Of a stretch of DNA of 7,226 nt, positions 1 to 6,260 are shown one piece after another. The notes beneath the pieces were generated by a model, which had not been told where the DNA came from, did not search any database, and saw nothing but the letters and a program-made list of their open reading frames with translations. Within the stretch, counting starts at the first letter, position 1; each line of letters starts with the position of its first letter. The position numbers and the translations under genes were made by a program. Source of the DNA: JALYQB01 sp035640155 (GTDB lineage: Bacteria; Actinomycetota; Actinomycetes; Mycobacteriales; Pseudonocardiaceae); assembly GCA_035640155.1 (NCBI GenBank), contig DASQWR010000233.1, forward strand, positions 1-7,226. The letters are read 5' to 3'.

Positions 1-1128
1 CACCGCGTGTCGATCCGGCTTGCCCACGTCGCGCAGCGGCAGCGCGCCGACGACGAGGAGCTCCTTCGGCGTCTGCGGGCCGCTCAGCCGATCCCGGACT
101 GCGGCGAGCACCCTGGCTGCCGCCGGGGGCCGGTCGGAGTCGGCGGGGACCACGGCCGCGACCAGGCGCTGGCCCCAGATCGGATCCGGGATCCCCACCA
201 CACAGGCCACGGCGATGGTGGGATCGGCGGCGAGGACGGCCTCGACCTCCGCGGGGACCACGTTCACCCCGCCCGTGACGACCACGTCATCGACCCGGCT
301 GAGCACCTGCAGGCTGCCGTCGGCTCCGAGCCGGCCGAGGTCCGAGGTGCGGAACCACCCATCCCGGAAGGCGGGGTCACCGGGGCGATCGAGGTAGCCA
401 CTGGCGAGCGCCGGTCCGGCCAGCTCGATGCGGCCCGCGCTGTCGAGCCGCACCTGTGCCCCGTCGAGCCGCACCCGTACCCCGTCGAGGGGGTGCCCGT
501 CGTACACGCAGCCCCCGCACGTCTCGGACATCCCGTACGTGGTGACCACCGCGATGCCGAGGCTGCGGGAACGGGCCACGAGGCCCGGGGGAGCCGACGC
601 TCCCCCCAGGAGCACCGCGTCGAAGCCGCCCAGAGCGCCCGGCTCGTCGTCCAGCAGGCGCCTGAGCTGAGTGGGCACCAAGGATGTGTAGCAGCGGGCT
701 TTGCTCTGCGAGCGTCGGCGCATCAGCGCTCCCGCCGCGTCCGCGAATGCAGCCGGGTCGAAACCACCGCGCAGGTCGAGCACCCCGGGATCGGTGCCCG
801 CCAGCGCGGAGCGCACGAGCACCTGCAGGCCGGCGACGTGCTGTGCCGGCAGGGCCAGCAGCCAGCATCCCGGACCGCCGAGCCGGCGGGAGGTCGCCTC
901 GGCCGACGCGCGCAGCGCTGCGGCGGGCAACAGCACTCGCTTGGGCGCACCGGTGGAACCGGACGTGGTGACGACGACATGGCCGGGATCGGGATCGGAT
1001 CCGACGGGGTCAGCGTCGCTGCCAGCCCCGATCGGCGCCAGCGCGGGACCACCGGCCAGGACCCCGTCGAGCGCGTGGCGCAGCTCGGCGACGGCGGCGG
1101 GCGACCCATCACAGGCGATCACATGCAT
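1..1128 (-). CDS. menE: o-succinylbenzoate-CoA ligase MenE (3' end cut by window edge)
   Basis: MenE activates o-succinylbenzoate with ATP and CoA to OSB-CoA, the substrate of MenB, in cytoplasmic menaquinone synthesis. The minus-strand frame is open for 376 codons from ATG 1128 to the edge. ANL-superfamily motifs appear in order: the ATP loop TTSGSTGAPK (residues 54-63), TYGMSET (197-203), GWFRTSDLG with the ribose-binding Asp (257-265), RVDDVVVTGG (278-287), and GKPDR with the expected catalytic Lys370. Like Mycobacterium MenE it is the short form starting close to the ATP loop, so the short N-terminus is normal. Perhaps 10-15 C-terminal residues lie outside the window. The ATG has no well-spaced Shine-Dalgarno site; a GGAGG lies 19 bases upstream. 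A seven-residue segment beginning VRLD is duplicated at residues 219-232. No frameshift is seen. Confidence 0.95.
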   Translation of the reverse strand, partial: MHVIACDGSPAAVAELRHALDGVLAGGPALAPIGAGSDADPVGSDPDPGHVVVTTSGSTGAPKRVLLPAAALRASAEATSRRLGGPGCWLLALPAQHVAGLQVLVRSALAGTDPGVLDLRGGFDPAAFADAAGALMRRRSQSKARCYTSLVPTQLRRLLDDEPGALGGFDAVLLGGASAPPGLVARSRSLGIAVVTTYGMSETCGGCVYDGHPLDGVRVRLDGAQVRLDSAGRIELAGPALASGYLDRPGDPAFRDGWFRTSDLGRLGADGSLQVLSRVDDVVVTGGVNVVPAEVEAVLAADPTIAVACVVGIPDPIWGQRLVAAVVPADSDRPPAAARVLAAVRDRLSGPQTPKELLVVGALPLRDVGKPDRHAV

Positions 1129-1253
1129 ACCGGTGAAGAGTAGGGTGCCTCCACGACCAGGGCCTGAGCCATCCCGGAACGATCGGATCCGAGAGCCGTC
1201 CGGCGCGTCAATCTCGCTTGGTCACCCTGCTGCCCGCCAACCTGCGGGGTGGG
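1129..1253 (-). promoter_or_regulatory. menE upstream region with a weak promoter candidate
   Basis: This gap precedes menE and holds no gene that I can see. On the minus strand a TTGACG hexamer (1206-1211) resembles a -35 box. With a 17-base spacer the -10 position would be ATCCGA (1183-1188), a poor match, so the promoter call is weak. The 10-base palindrome TCGGATCCGA covers 1183-1192. Confidence 0.2.
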
Positions 1254-1254
1254 T

Positions 1255-1323
1255 GCGGCGGTGGAGCCCGCCGGACCCCATCCGGGTGAACCGCGGCGCT
1301 GCGTCGCCGATGGCCCCTACCAG
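1255..1323 (+). ncRNA. Fluoride riboswitch-like aptamer (crcB motif), apparently degraded
   Basis: The crcB-motif RNA binds fluoride and turns on fluoride exporters. Its architecture can be traced here just upstream of a crcB gene. P1 is CGGCG (1256-1260) with CGCCG (1269-1273). Its loop is GTGGAGCC. AACC follows at 1289-1292. A second stem is GCGGCG (1293-1298) with CGTCGC (1302-1307), then C and GATGGCCCCTACC (1309-1321). The expected pseudoknot pairs GGAGCC (1263-1268) with GGCCCC (1312-1317), with one A-C mismatch at 1265/1315. Compared with the consensus as I remember it, GATGG reads GGTGG, GCTGATGG reads GCCGATGG, and GGCTCC reads GGCCCC. An extra hairpin CCGGA/TCCGG (1271-1285) competes with P1. 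Position and layout support the family; the changes suggest lost function. Confidence 0.68.
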
Positions 1324-1350
1324 CGGATCGGCCCCTGCCCTGGTAGGAGG
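1316..1350 (+). promoter_or_regulatory. Hairpin masking the crcB Shine-Dalgarno site (likely expression platform)
   Basis: CCTACCAG (1316-1323) is perfectly complementary to CTGGTAGG (1340-1347), giving an 8-bp stem with a 16-base loop. The 3' arm overlaps the strong ribosome binding site AGGAGG (1345-1350), four bases before the ATG at 1355. The 5' arm shares bases 1316-1317 with the aptamer pseudoknot, so the two structures exclude each other. The inferred logic is that bound fluoride holds 1312-1317 in the pseudoknot and frees the ribosome site, while without ligand the hairpin hides it. The stem is intact although the gene behind it is broken. Confidence 0.65.
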
Positions 1351-1354
1351 ACAC

Positions 1355-1835
1355 ATGCCCGAGCCCGCCATACCGGCCGCGATGCAGCCGGTGGACGCGG
1401 ATGTCGACCTGCACGTACCGGCGCACCGCCGGGAGCTCACCCGGGCCGCGCTCCCGGTGCTTGCGGTGATCTCGCTCGGCGGGATGCTCGGCGCGCTGGG
1501 CCGTCACGGGCTCGCGGCGGCGTTTCCGCATTCTGCGGTGGAGTTCCCGTGGGCGACGTTCGTGGTGAACGTCGCAGGCTGCGCGCTGATCGGGGTGCTG
1601 ATGGTGGTCATCGACCAGCTGGGCGCGCACCGGCTAGTCTGCCCGTTTTCGGGGTCGGGGTGCTGGGTGGGTTCACCACCTTCTCCACCTACATGATCGA
1701 CGCCCAGCACGCGGTCGATGCCGGGGCCGCCGGGCTGGCGCTGGTCTAGGCACCCTGGTCGCTGCGGTGGCGGCGGTGTGGACCGGCTCCACCGTGACCG
1801 GCGCGGTCTTCCGCCTGCTCGCCCGCGCGGGTCAG
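1355..1835 (+). pseudogene. crcB: Fluoride channel CrcB/Fluc, first paralogue, frameshifted
   Basis: CrcB (Fluc) proteins are small four-helix membrane channels that export fluoride; actinobacteria often have two adjacent copies whose products form a heterodimer. From ATG 1355 the frame gives GGMLGALGRH, then FPWATFVVNVAGCALIG, both CrcB hallmarks. At 1648-1650 (ccgttttcggg) one base of an expected Leu codon is missing. The match continues one frame over as GVGVLGGFTTFSTYM to a TAG at 1747-1749. It resumes in the third frame as GTLVAAVAAVW from 1749. There the usual Tyr-Leu-Val is lost, fitting a deletion of about seven bases. The C-terminal match fades near 1835. The ribosome site is good, but no full-length product is possible. 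Confidence 0.9.
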
Positions 1836-2128
1836 CAAGCCGCCTACTTGGCCTGCTCGCCGGCCTGCCAGTCAGCGAGCCGGTGATGGCAGCGGCCGGG
1901 GTCGGGTTCTGCGGGGCGTTGACGACCTACTCCACCTTCGGTTACGAAACCCTGCGCCTGGCCCAGGGCCGGGCCTGGTTCTACGCCGCCGCCAACACCG
2001 CGGCCAGCATCCTGGCCGGGCTCGGCACCGCCTCTTGCGGCCTCACCCTCGCCCAAGCGTCGCCAGCTCGGTTGGATCGTCCATCTGATCAACGAAGTCT
2101 TTCCGAACGACGCACAGGAGACCGCTGA
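1829..2128 (+). pseudogene. crcB: Fluoride channel CrcB, second paralogue, 5' half deleted
   Basis: One frame from about 1841 reads LLGLLAGLPVSEPVMAA, then VGFCGALTTYSTFGYETLRL (about 1901-1960), then a C-terminal helix rich in Ala and Leu. This is the second half of a CrcB protein, with the conserved Thr-Thr-Tyr-Ser-Thr channel motif. The start codon, first helix, GGxxGAxxRY and the P-GT-VN segment are absent. Immediately upstream lies the 3' end of the first crcB copy, so a deletion joined the two genes at about 1830-1845. CrcB similarity ends near 2059; the frame then runs on to a TGA at 2126-2128 through sequence that belongs to another relic read in a different frame. A GTG or ATG inside could still be translated, but the product would lack half the channel. 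Confidence 0.85.
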
Positions 2129-2382
2129 CGAGGACTGGATCGCCTACGGCGTTCAGCGCGGTTGGGGACTGCTGTCGAAGGACAAGAAAATCCGATTCCG
2201 AGCTGATGAGCTGCTCGCTCTATCCGAATAGGAGAAGCTGTTCTGCTTAAGCAACGGCAATCTACTTGCCCGTGCGCAAGCGGAAACGTTCGAGCGGGCA
2301 CGCGAGCAGATCGAGCGCGCGTTGCAACGGCACGGAGCAGCTGTACCTGGTGTACCACAAAGGTGAGATCAAGAAGCGATGG
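2061..2382 (+). pseudogene. PIN-like toxin relic (VapC-type), truncated and interrupted
   Basis: The frame from 2061 reads EVFPNDAQ, ADEDWIAYGVQRGW, then LLSKDKKIRFRADEL. This is the pattern of PIN-like domain toxins, in which an acidic DEEWI segment is followed by a strand and KD-IR-R. A TAG at 2229-2231 interrupts it, after which the same frame continues with LFCLSNGNL and a charged helix to about 2335. A shift to the next frame near 2335 gives LYLVYHKGEIKKRW, matching the family's closing aromatic-basic strand. The first 30 or so residues, including the first catalytic Asp, are missing: the relic begins where crcB similarity stops. AT content and codon use differ from the neighbours, suggesting transfer. 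No antitoxin gene is visible. Exact family assignment needs a profile search. Confidence 0.72.
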
Positions 2383-2543
2383 TCATCGTCGTCGCGCACC
2401 GGGAGCACAGCTCGTGATGAACAGCCCAGGTACCCGGGGGTCGTCAAGGGGCCGGGCCGTTCTCGCACCTGTGTGGCTCTCAGGGCGCTCAAAGGCGCGC
2501 GAGGCCGTCGCGCTGGGCAACCCACTTGGGGTGTGCAGAACGA
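2383..2543. other. Gene-free stretch downstream of menB and the toxin relic
   Basis: Reading frames run through this stretch, but their translations are compositionally odd (rich in Arg, Gly and Ser) and resemble no protein I know. I find no strong terminator hairpin with a T-run after the menB stop and no tRNA. Confidence 0.4.
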
Positions 2544-3458
2544 TCAGTAGTACCAGGGGAAGGGCGACCAGTCGGGGGCGCGCTTCTGCAGGAACGCGTC
2601 GCGACCCTCGACGGCCTCGTCAGTCATGTAAGCCAGGCGAGTGCTCTCACCGGCGAAGAGCTGCTGGCCGACGAGCCCGTCATCGAGTGCGTTGAAGGCG
2701 TACTTCAGCATCCGCTGGGCAGCCGGCGACTTGCCGTTGACAACGGCTGCCCACTCCAGCGCAGTGGCCTCGAGCGAGGTGTGCGGTACCACCGCGTTGA
2801 CCATGCCCATCCGGTGCGCGTCGTCGGCGGAGTACTCCCGGCCGAGGAAGAAGATCTCGCGGGCGAACTTCTGCCCCACCTGCCGGGCCAGGTAGGCGCT
2901 GCCGAACCCGCCGTCGAAGGAGCCGACGTCGGCGTCGGTCTGCTTGAACCGCGCGTGCTCTGCCGATGCCAGCGTCAGGTCACACACGACGTGCAGCGAG
3001 TGCCCACCGCCGGCCGCCCAGCCTGGCACCACGGCGATCACGATCTTGGGCATGAATCGGATCAGCCGCTGCACCTCGAGGATGTGCAGCCGCCCGGCGC
3101 GTGCCGGGTCCACCGTCTCGGCCGTCTCCCCGCTGGCGTACTGGTAGCCCGAGCGCCCGCGGATCCGCTGGTCACCACCGGAGCAGAACGCCCACCTCCC
3201 GTCGCGGGGAGACGGGCCGTTGCCGGTGAGCAGGACGCAACCCACGTCCGGGGTCATCCGGGCGTGGTCCAGCGCGCGGTGCAGCTCGTCCACGGTCGAC
3301 GGGCGGAACGCGTTGCGCACCTCGGGTCGGTCAAAGGCGATCCGCACGGTCCCCGAGTCGAGGGCGCGGTGGTAGGTGACGTCAGTGGCATCGAAGCCCT
3401 CGACCGGGCGCCAGGCGGAGTCGTCGAACAGCTCGGAGACGGTCACGCCGGGTAGCAT
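2544..3458 (-). CDS. menB: 1,4-dihydroxy-2-naphthoyl-CoA synthase MenB
   Basis: MenB closes the second ring of the menaquinone head group, converting OSB-CoA to DHNA-CoA in the cytoplasm. The 304-residue protein has the crotonase fold. Landmarks are the DRPEVRNAF CoA-binding strand (43-51), FCSGGDQ (91-97), the oxyanion segment GWAAGGGHSLH (146-156), DADVGSFDGGFGS (175-187) with the conserved Asp-Gly-Gly of MenB, and YMTDEAVEGRDAF (277-289) near the C-terminus. It ends FPWYY. Length is close to Mycobacterium MenB (314 residues). ATG 3458 is preferred; the frame is open to 3551, but that extension is Pro/Arg-rich and overlaps the divergent gene, and GTG 3446 is an alternative. No Shine-Dalgarno site precedes either, so a leaderless transcript is likely. 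The gene is intact and separated from menE by the decayed patch. Confidence 0.97.
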   Translation of the reverse strand: MLPGVTVSELFDDSAWRPVEGFDATDVTYHRALDSGTVRIAFDRPEVRNAFRPSTVDELHRALDHARMTPDVGCVLLTGNGPSPRDGRWAFCSGGDQRIRGRSGYQYASGETAETVDPARAGRLHILEVQRLIRFMPKIVIAVVPGWAAGGGHSLHVVCDLTLASAEHARFKQTDADVGSFDGGFGSAYLARQVGQKFAREIFFLGREYSADDAHRMGMVNAVVPHTSLEATALEWAAVVNGKSPAAQRMLKYAFNALDDGLVGQQLFAGESTRLAYMTDEAVEGRDAFLQKRAPDWSPFPWYY

Positions 3459-3469
3459 ATGAGTCGGTC

Positions 3470-4312
3470 GTGGGCCAGCATCGGCCCGTGCGACCGATCG
3501 ACCAGCAGGTGGTCCTGGTGACCGGGGCGACGAGCGGGCTCGGCCGGGCACTGGCAGAGCGGCTCGCGTCGCTCGGCGCGCAGGTGCTGATGCACGGCCG
3601 CGATCGGGCCCGTCTGGACGCCGCGTGCGAGCAGATCCGCGATGTGGTGCCCGGAGCCCGGCTGTATCCCGCGCTGGCAGACCTGTCGTCCCTCGCCGAG
3701 GTTGATCAGCTGGCCGACCGGGTGTTGGACGAGCACGCTGCGCTGCACGCGCTGGTGAACAATGCGGGGATCGGCGCCGGCCGCGACCCGTCGAAGCGGG
3801 ACACCAGCCGCGACGGCATCGAGCTGCGGCTGGCGGTGAACCACCTGGCCGGTGCCCTGCTGATCCGGCGGCTGCTGCCCCGGCTGCAGGAGTCGGCTCC
3901 GGCGCGCATCGTGCAGGTGGCCTCGCTTGGCCAGGCGCCGTTCGACGTGGCCGACCCGCAGCTGGAGCGCCGCTACGACGGCTGGCAGGCCTACATGCAG
4001 AGCAAGCTCGCGCAGGTCATGCTCACCCGCGATCTGGTCGGCGAGCTGGATCCCGCTGCCGTCACGATCAACGCCCTGCACCCGGCGACGTTCATGGACA
4101 CCGGCATGGTGCGCGAGGGCGGCATCACCCCGCGGAGCGGCGTCGACGACGGGCTGCGTGCCACCCTGCGGTTGCTCGTCGACCCCGAGCTCGACGGTGT
4201 GAGTGGCCGGTTCTTCGACGGCACCCGCGAAGCAGAGCCGAATCCAGCGGCGGACGACCCGGAGGCACGGGCCTTTGTCCGCGCGCTGACCGAGGAGCTG
4301 CTCCGGCGCTGA
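3470..4312 (+). CDS. SDR-family NAD(P)-dependent oxidoreductase
   Basis: This is a 280-residue short-chain dehydrogenase, retinol dehydrogenase-like, that reduces or oxidises an unknown carbonyl or alcohol using NAD(P)H. The Rossmann glycine motif TGATSGLG is at 18-25, and HGRD (42-45) follows the second strand, the Arg suggesting NADPH. Other SDR residues are ADLSS (70-74), NNAG (97-100), Asn124, Ser152 and the catalytic YMQSK (Tyr175, Lys179), then HPATFMDTGM near the substrate lid. No signal peptide or membrane helix is evident. The start may be GTG 3470 or GTG 3488 (beginning MRPID); neither has a clear ribosome site. It diverges from menB and is followed by menD 67 bp downstream on the same strand, so the two may be co-transcribed. 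A role in quinone metabolism is possible but unproven. Confidence 0.92.
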   Translation: MGQHRPVRPIDQQVVLVTGATSGLGRALAERLASLGAQVLMHGRDRARLDAACEQIRDVVPGARLYPALADLSSLAEVDQLADRVLDEHAALHALVNNAGIGAGRDPSKRDTSRDGIELRLAVNHLAGALLIRRLLPRLQESAPARIVQVASLGQAPFDVADPQLERRYDGWQAYMQSKLAQVMLTRDLVGELDPAAVTINALHPATFMDTGMVREGGITPRSGVDDGLRATLRLLVDPELDGVSGRFFDGTREAEPNPAADDPEARAFVRALTEELLRR

Positions 4313-4379
4313 GCAGAGCACGCCACCGGCCCGCCCGTGCCCCGGCGCGGACGAGGTCACGGCGGCATGCTGGGTCCTC

Positions 4380-6038
4380 GTGAACCCATCCACGGCGCTG
4401 GCCCGCGTGCTGGTCGACGAGCTGGTGCGCTGCGGCGTGCGCGACGCGGTGCTCTGCCCGGGTTCGCGCAATGCTCCGCTGTCCTTCGCGTTGCACGAGG
4501 CGGACGCGGAGCGCCGGCTGCGGCTGCACGTCCGGATCGACGAGCGCAGCGCCGCGTTCCTGGCGCTGGGTCTCGCGCTGGGCTCCGGGGTGCCGGTGCC
4601 GGTGGTGTGCACGTCGGGCACCGCGGCGGCGAACCTGCACCCGGCTGTGCTGGAGGCCCACCAGGCGGGCGTGCCACTGCTGGCGGTGACCGCCGACCGC
4701 CCGCCCGAGCTGATCGGTGTCGGCGCGAACCAGACGGTGCAGCAGCGCGGCCTGTTCGGGGCCGCGGTCCGCGACGCGCGGGTGCTGGCCACTACTGCCT
4801 GCGGCCCGGGGCAGGACGCCCGGTGGCGGTCCACGGTGGATCGGGTGGTCGCCGCGGCCCGCGGCGCGCTCGGTGGGTGGCCCGGCCCGGTGCACGTGGA
4901 CGTTCCGCTGGCCGAACCGCTGGTGCCCGGTGCGGATGGCTGCCCGGAGCCGTCAGCAGGGCGTGGCGGCCCGTGGACGATGCTCCCGGCCGCAGCCCGG
5001 CCGGTGCTGCCGGTCGAGGTGGATCTCGGCCGCCGCACCCTGGTGGTCGCCGGCCACGGTGCCGGTCCCGCCCCTGCCGGCCTGCCACTTGTCGCCGAGC
5101 CGACCGCGGCCTGCTGGCCCGACGCCCTGACCGCAGGACCGTGGCTGCTCGGGGCCGGGGTGCTGCAGCCGGAGCAGGTGGTGGTGCTCGGCCGTCCGAC
5201 GCTGCACCGACCGGTGGCCCGGCTGCTCGCAGATCCCGACGTCGCGGTCACCGTGGTCACCGCCGATCCACAGTGGACTGACGTGGCGGGCACCGCGAGC
5301 GCCGTGGGTACCAGGCTGGATGCCGTGGGTGACCCGGATCCTGCCTGGCTCGCTGCCTGGCGTGCCGCCGACCTCGCCGCCGCCGGTGCGGTGCGCACCA
5401 CCGTGGACGTCCACAGTGCCGCGACCGGCTTGCACGTCGCCCGGGACGTGGTGGCCGCGCTGCCCGCCGGCGCGGTGCTCGTCGTCGGGTCGTCGAACCC
5501 GATCCGGGACGTGGCCCTCGCCGCGCGGCCGCGTCCCGGGCTCACCGTGCTGTCGAACCGGGGTGTCGCCGGCATCGACGGCACCGTGTCCACCGCGGTC
5601 GGTGCCGCGCTGGCCCGTCACGACCCGGCGGATCAGGACTCGCGGGTGCCCGATGGGGCCAGTTTCGCGCTGCTGGGGGACCTGACGTTCCTGCACGACG
5701 CGAACGGGCTGCTCATCGGGCCCGGGGAGCCGAGGCCGGACCTGACGATCGTGGTGGCCAACGACGACGGTGGCGGCATCTTCGGGTTGCTCGAGCAGGG
5801 CGGTCCGGAGCACTCCGCTGCGTTCGATCGGGTCTTCGGCACCCCACACGGCACCGACCTCGCGGCGCTGTGCGCGGCGCACCACGTCGAGCACGTCCGG
5901 GCGTCCCTCGCCGACCTGCCGGCGTCCCTCGCCCCGCGTCCCGGGCTGCGGGTGGTGGAGGTGCGCACCGAGCGAGCCGACCTGCGCGCCCTGCATACCC
6001 GGATCCGGGACGGCGTCACCCGGGCACTCGGCGGATGA
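4380..6038 (+). CDS. menD: SEPHCHC synthase MenD (thiamine diphosphate enzyme)
   Basis: MenD is the first committed enzyme of classical menaquinone synthesis: it decarboxylates 2-oxoglutarate on thiamine diphosphate and adds the product to isochorismate, giving SEPHCHC. The 552 residues match the usual size (about 554 in Mycobacterium). Visible landmarks are CPGSRNAPL (26-34), the cofactor-activating Glu in IDERSAAF (Glu55), CTSGTAAANLHPAV (77-90), TADRPPEL (104-111), ANQTVQQ (116-122), SNRGVAGIDGT (392-402), and the ThDP/Mg site GDLTFLHD (433-440) with NDDGGGIF (461-468). The middle domain (about 190-340) is Ala/Pro/Gly-rich, as is common in actinobacterial MenD. The GTG at 4380 is chosen because the conserved N-terminus starts right after it. 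No clear Shine-Dalgarno site is seen. No frameshift. Confidence 0.97.
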   Translation: MNPSTALARVLVDELVRCGVRDAVLCPGSRNAPLSFALHEADAERRLRLHVRIDERSAAFLALGLALGSGVPVPVVCTSGTAAANLHPAVLEAHQAGVPLLAVTADRPPELIGVGANQTVQQRGLFGAAVRDARVLATTACGPGQDARWRSTVDRVVAAARGALGGWPGPVHVDVPLAEPLVPGADGCPEPSAGRGGPWTMLPAAARPVLPVEVDLGRRTLVVAGHGAGPAPAGLPLVAEPTAACWPDALTAGPWLLGAGVLQPEQVVVLGRPTLHRPVARLLADPDVAVTVVTADPQWTDVAGTASAVGTRLDAVGDPDPAWLAAWRAADLAAAGAVRTTVDVHSAATGLHVARDVVAALPAGAVLVVGSSNPIRDVALAARPRPGLTVLSNRGVAGIDGTVSTAVGAALARHDPADQDSRVPDGASFALLGDLTFLHDANGLLIGPGEPRPDLTIVVANDDGGGIFGLLEQGGPEHSAAFDRVFGTPHGTDLAALCAAHHVEHVRASLADLPASLAPRPGLRVVEVRTERADLRALHTRIRDGVTRALGG

Positions 6039-6101
6039 GCGCGGGCCGACGCGAATGGGTCAGCCGGATGACCCGCGACCGGTACGACCTGGCGCGCACT
6101 C

Positions 6102-6218
6102 GACCAGCGTGCGGCAGTGATCTGTCACTCTCGTCTGGCAGCGGGGGCCGCTCTCGATGCCGGCGAGATCGTCAGGTCATGGCCCATGCGCGGCACCCTG
6201 CACCTCGTCGCGCCGCAG
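6102..6218 (+). pseudogene. Relic of a winged-helix (HTH_42/YcaQ-like) DNA-binding protein
   Basis: In one frame this short stretch reads ALDAGEIVRSW followed by PMRGTLHLVAPQ (about 6150-6218). The W-x-MRGTLHLV string is the signature of the HTH_42 family, which includes the YcaQ/AlkZ-type DNA glycosylases. A full member has some 350-400 residues. Here the match stops after about 40 residues, and the downstream sequence enters the 3' end of the convergent PPOX gene without similarity that I recognise. A plausible family-like N-terminus, MTRDRYDLARTR, begins at ATG 6068 but in another frame and too close to the motif, implying an internal deletion and a frameshift. It is a remnant, not a gene. 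The region 6039-6260 holds nothing else I can identify. Confidence 0.6.
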
Positions 6219-6260
6219 TGCCCGCTGAGTTCGCCGACGTCTTCAGGAGCTCGGGGCCCG

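Noticed and set aside
1..1128. menE considered as a pseudogene because no stop codon is seen.
   Set aside because: The frame simply leaves the window after the conserved GKPDR motif, and all motifs are intact.
7..1143. A plus-strand open frame of 378 codons across the menE region.
   Set aside because: It is the exact codon-register antisense of menE, Arg/Gly/His-rich, with no recognisable domain; it exists because of high GC codon bias.
995..1192. Two copies of the palindrome TCGGATCCGA, at 995-1004 (inside menE) and 1183-1192 (upstream), considered as a paired operator.
   Set aside because: GATC-centred palindromes arise easily in such GC-rich sequence, and one copy encodes an ordinary stretch of MenE; no further support was found.
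701..1696. A plus-strand frame of 331 codons leading into the crcB N-terminus.
   Set aside because: The part before 1355 is antisense to menE or lies in the riboswitch leader. The strong AGGAGG at 1345-1350 and CrcB similarity set the start at 1355.
2526..3455. A plus-strand 309-codon frame across menB.
   Set aside because: It is antisense to menB, which has full-length crotonase-family similarity.
4337..5281. A plus-strand 314-codon frame overlapping menD in another frame.
   Set aside because: Its composition is Arg/Gly/Ala-rich with no motif, while the menD frame carries all the expected ThDP landmarks.
3443..5593. A minus-strand open frame of 716 codons.
   Set aside because: It lies antisense to the SDR and menD genes, is low-complexity Ser/Thr/Pro/Arg, and spans two well-supported genes.
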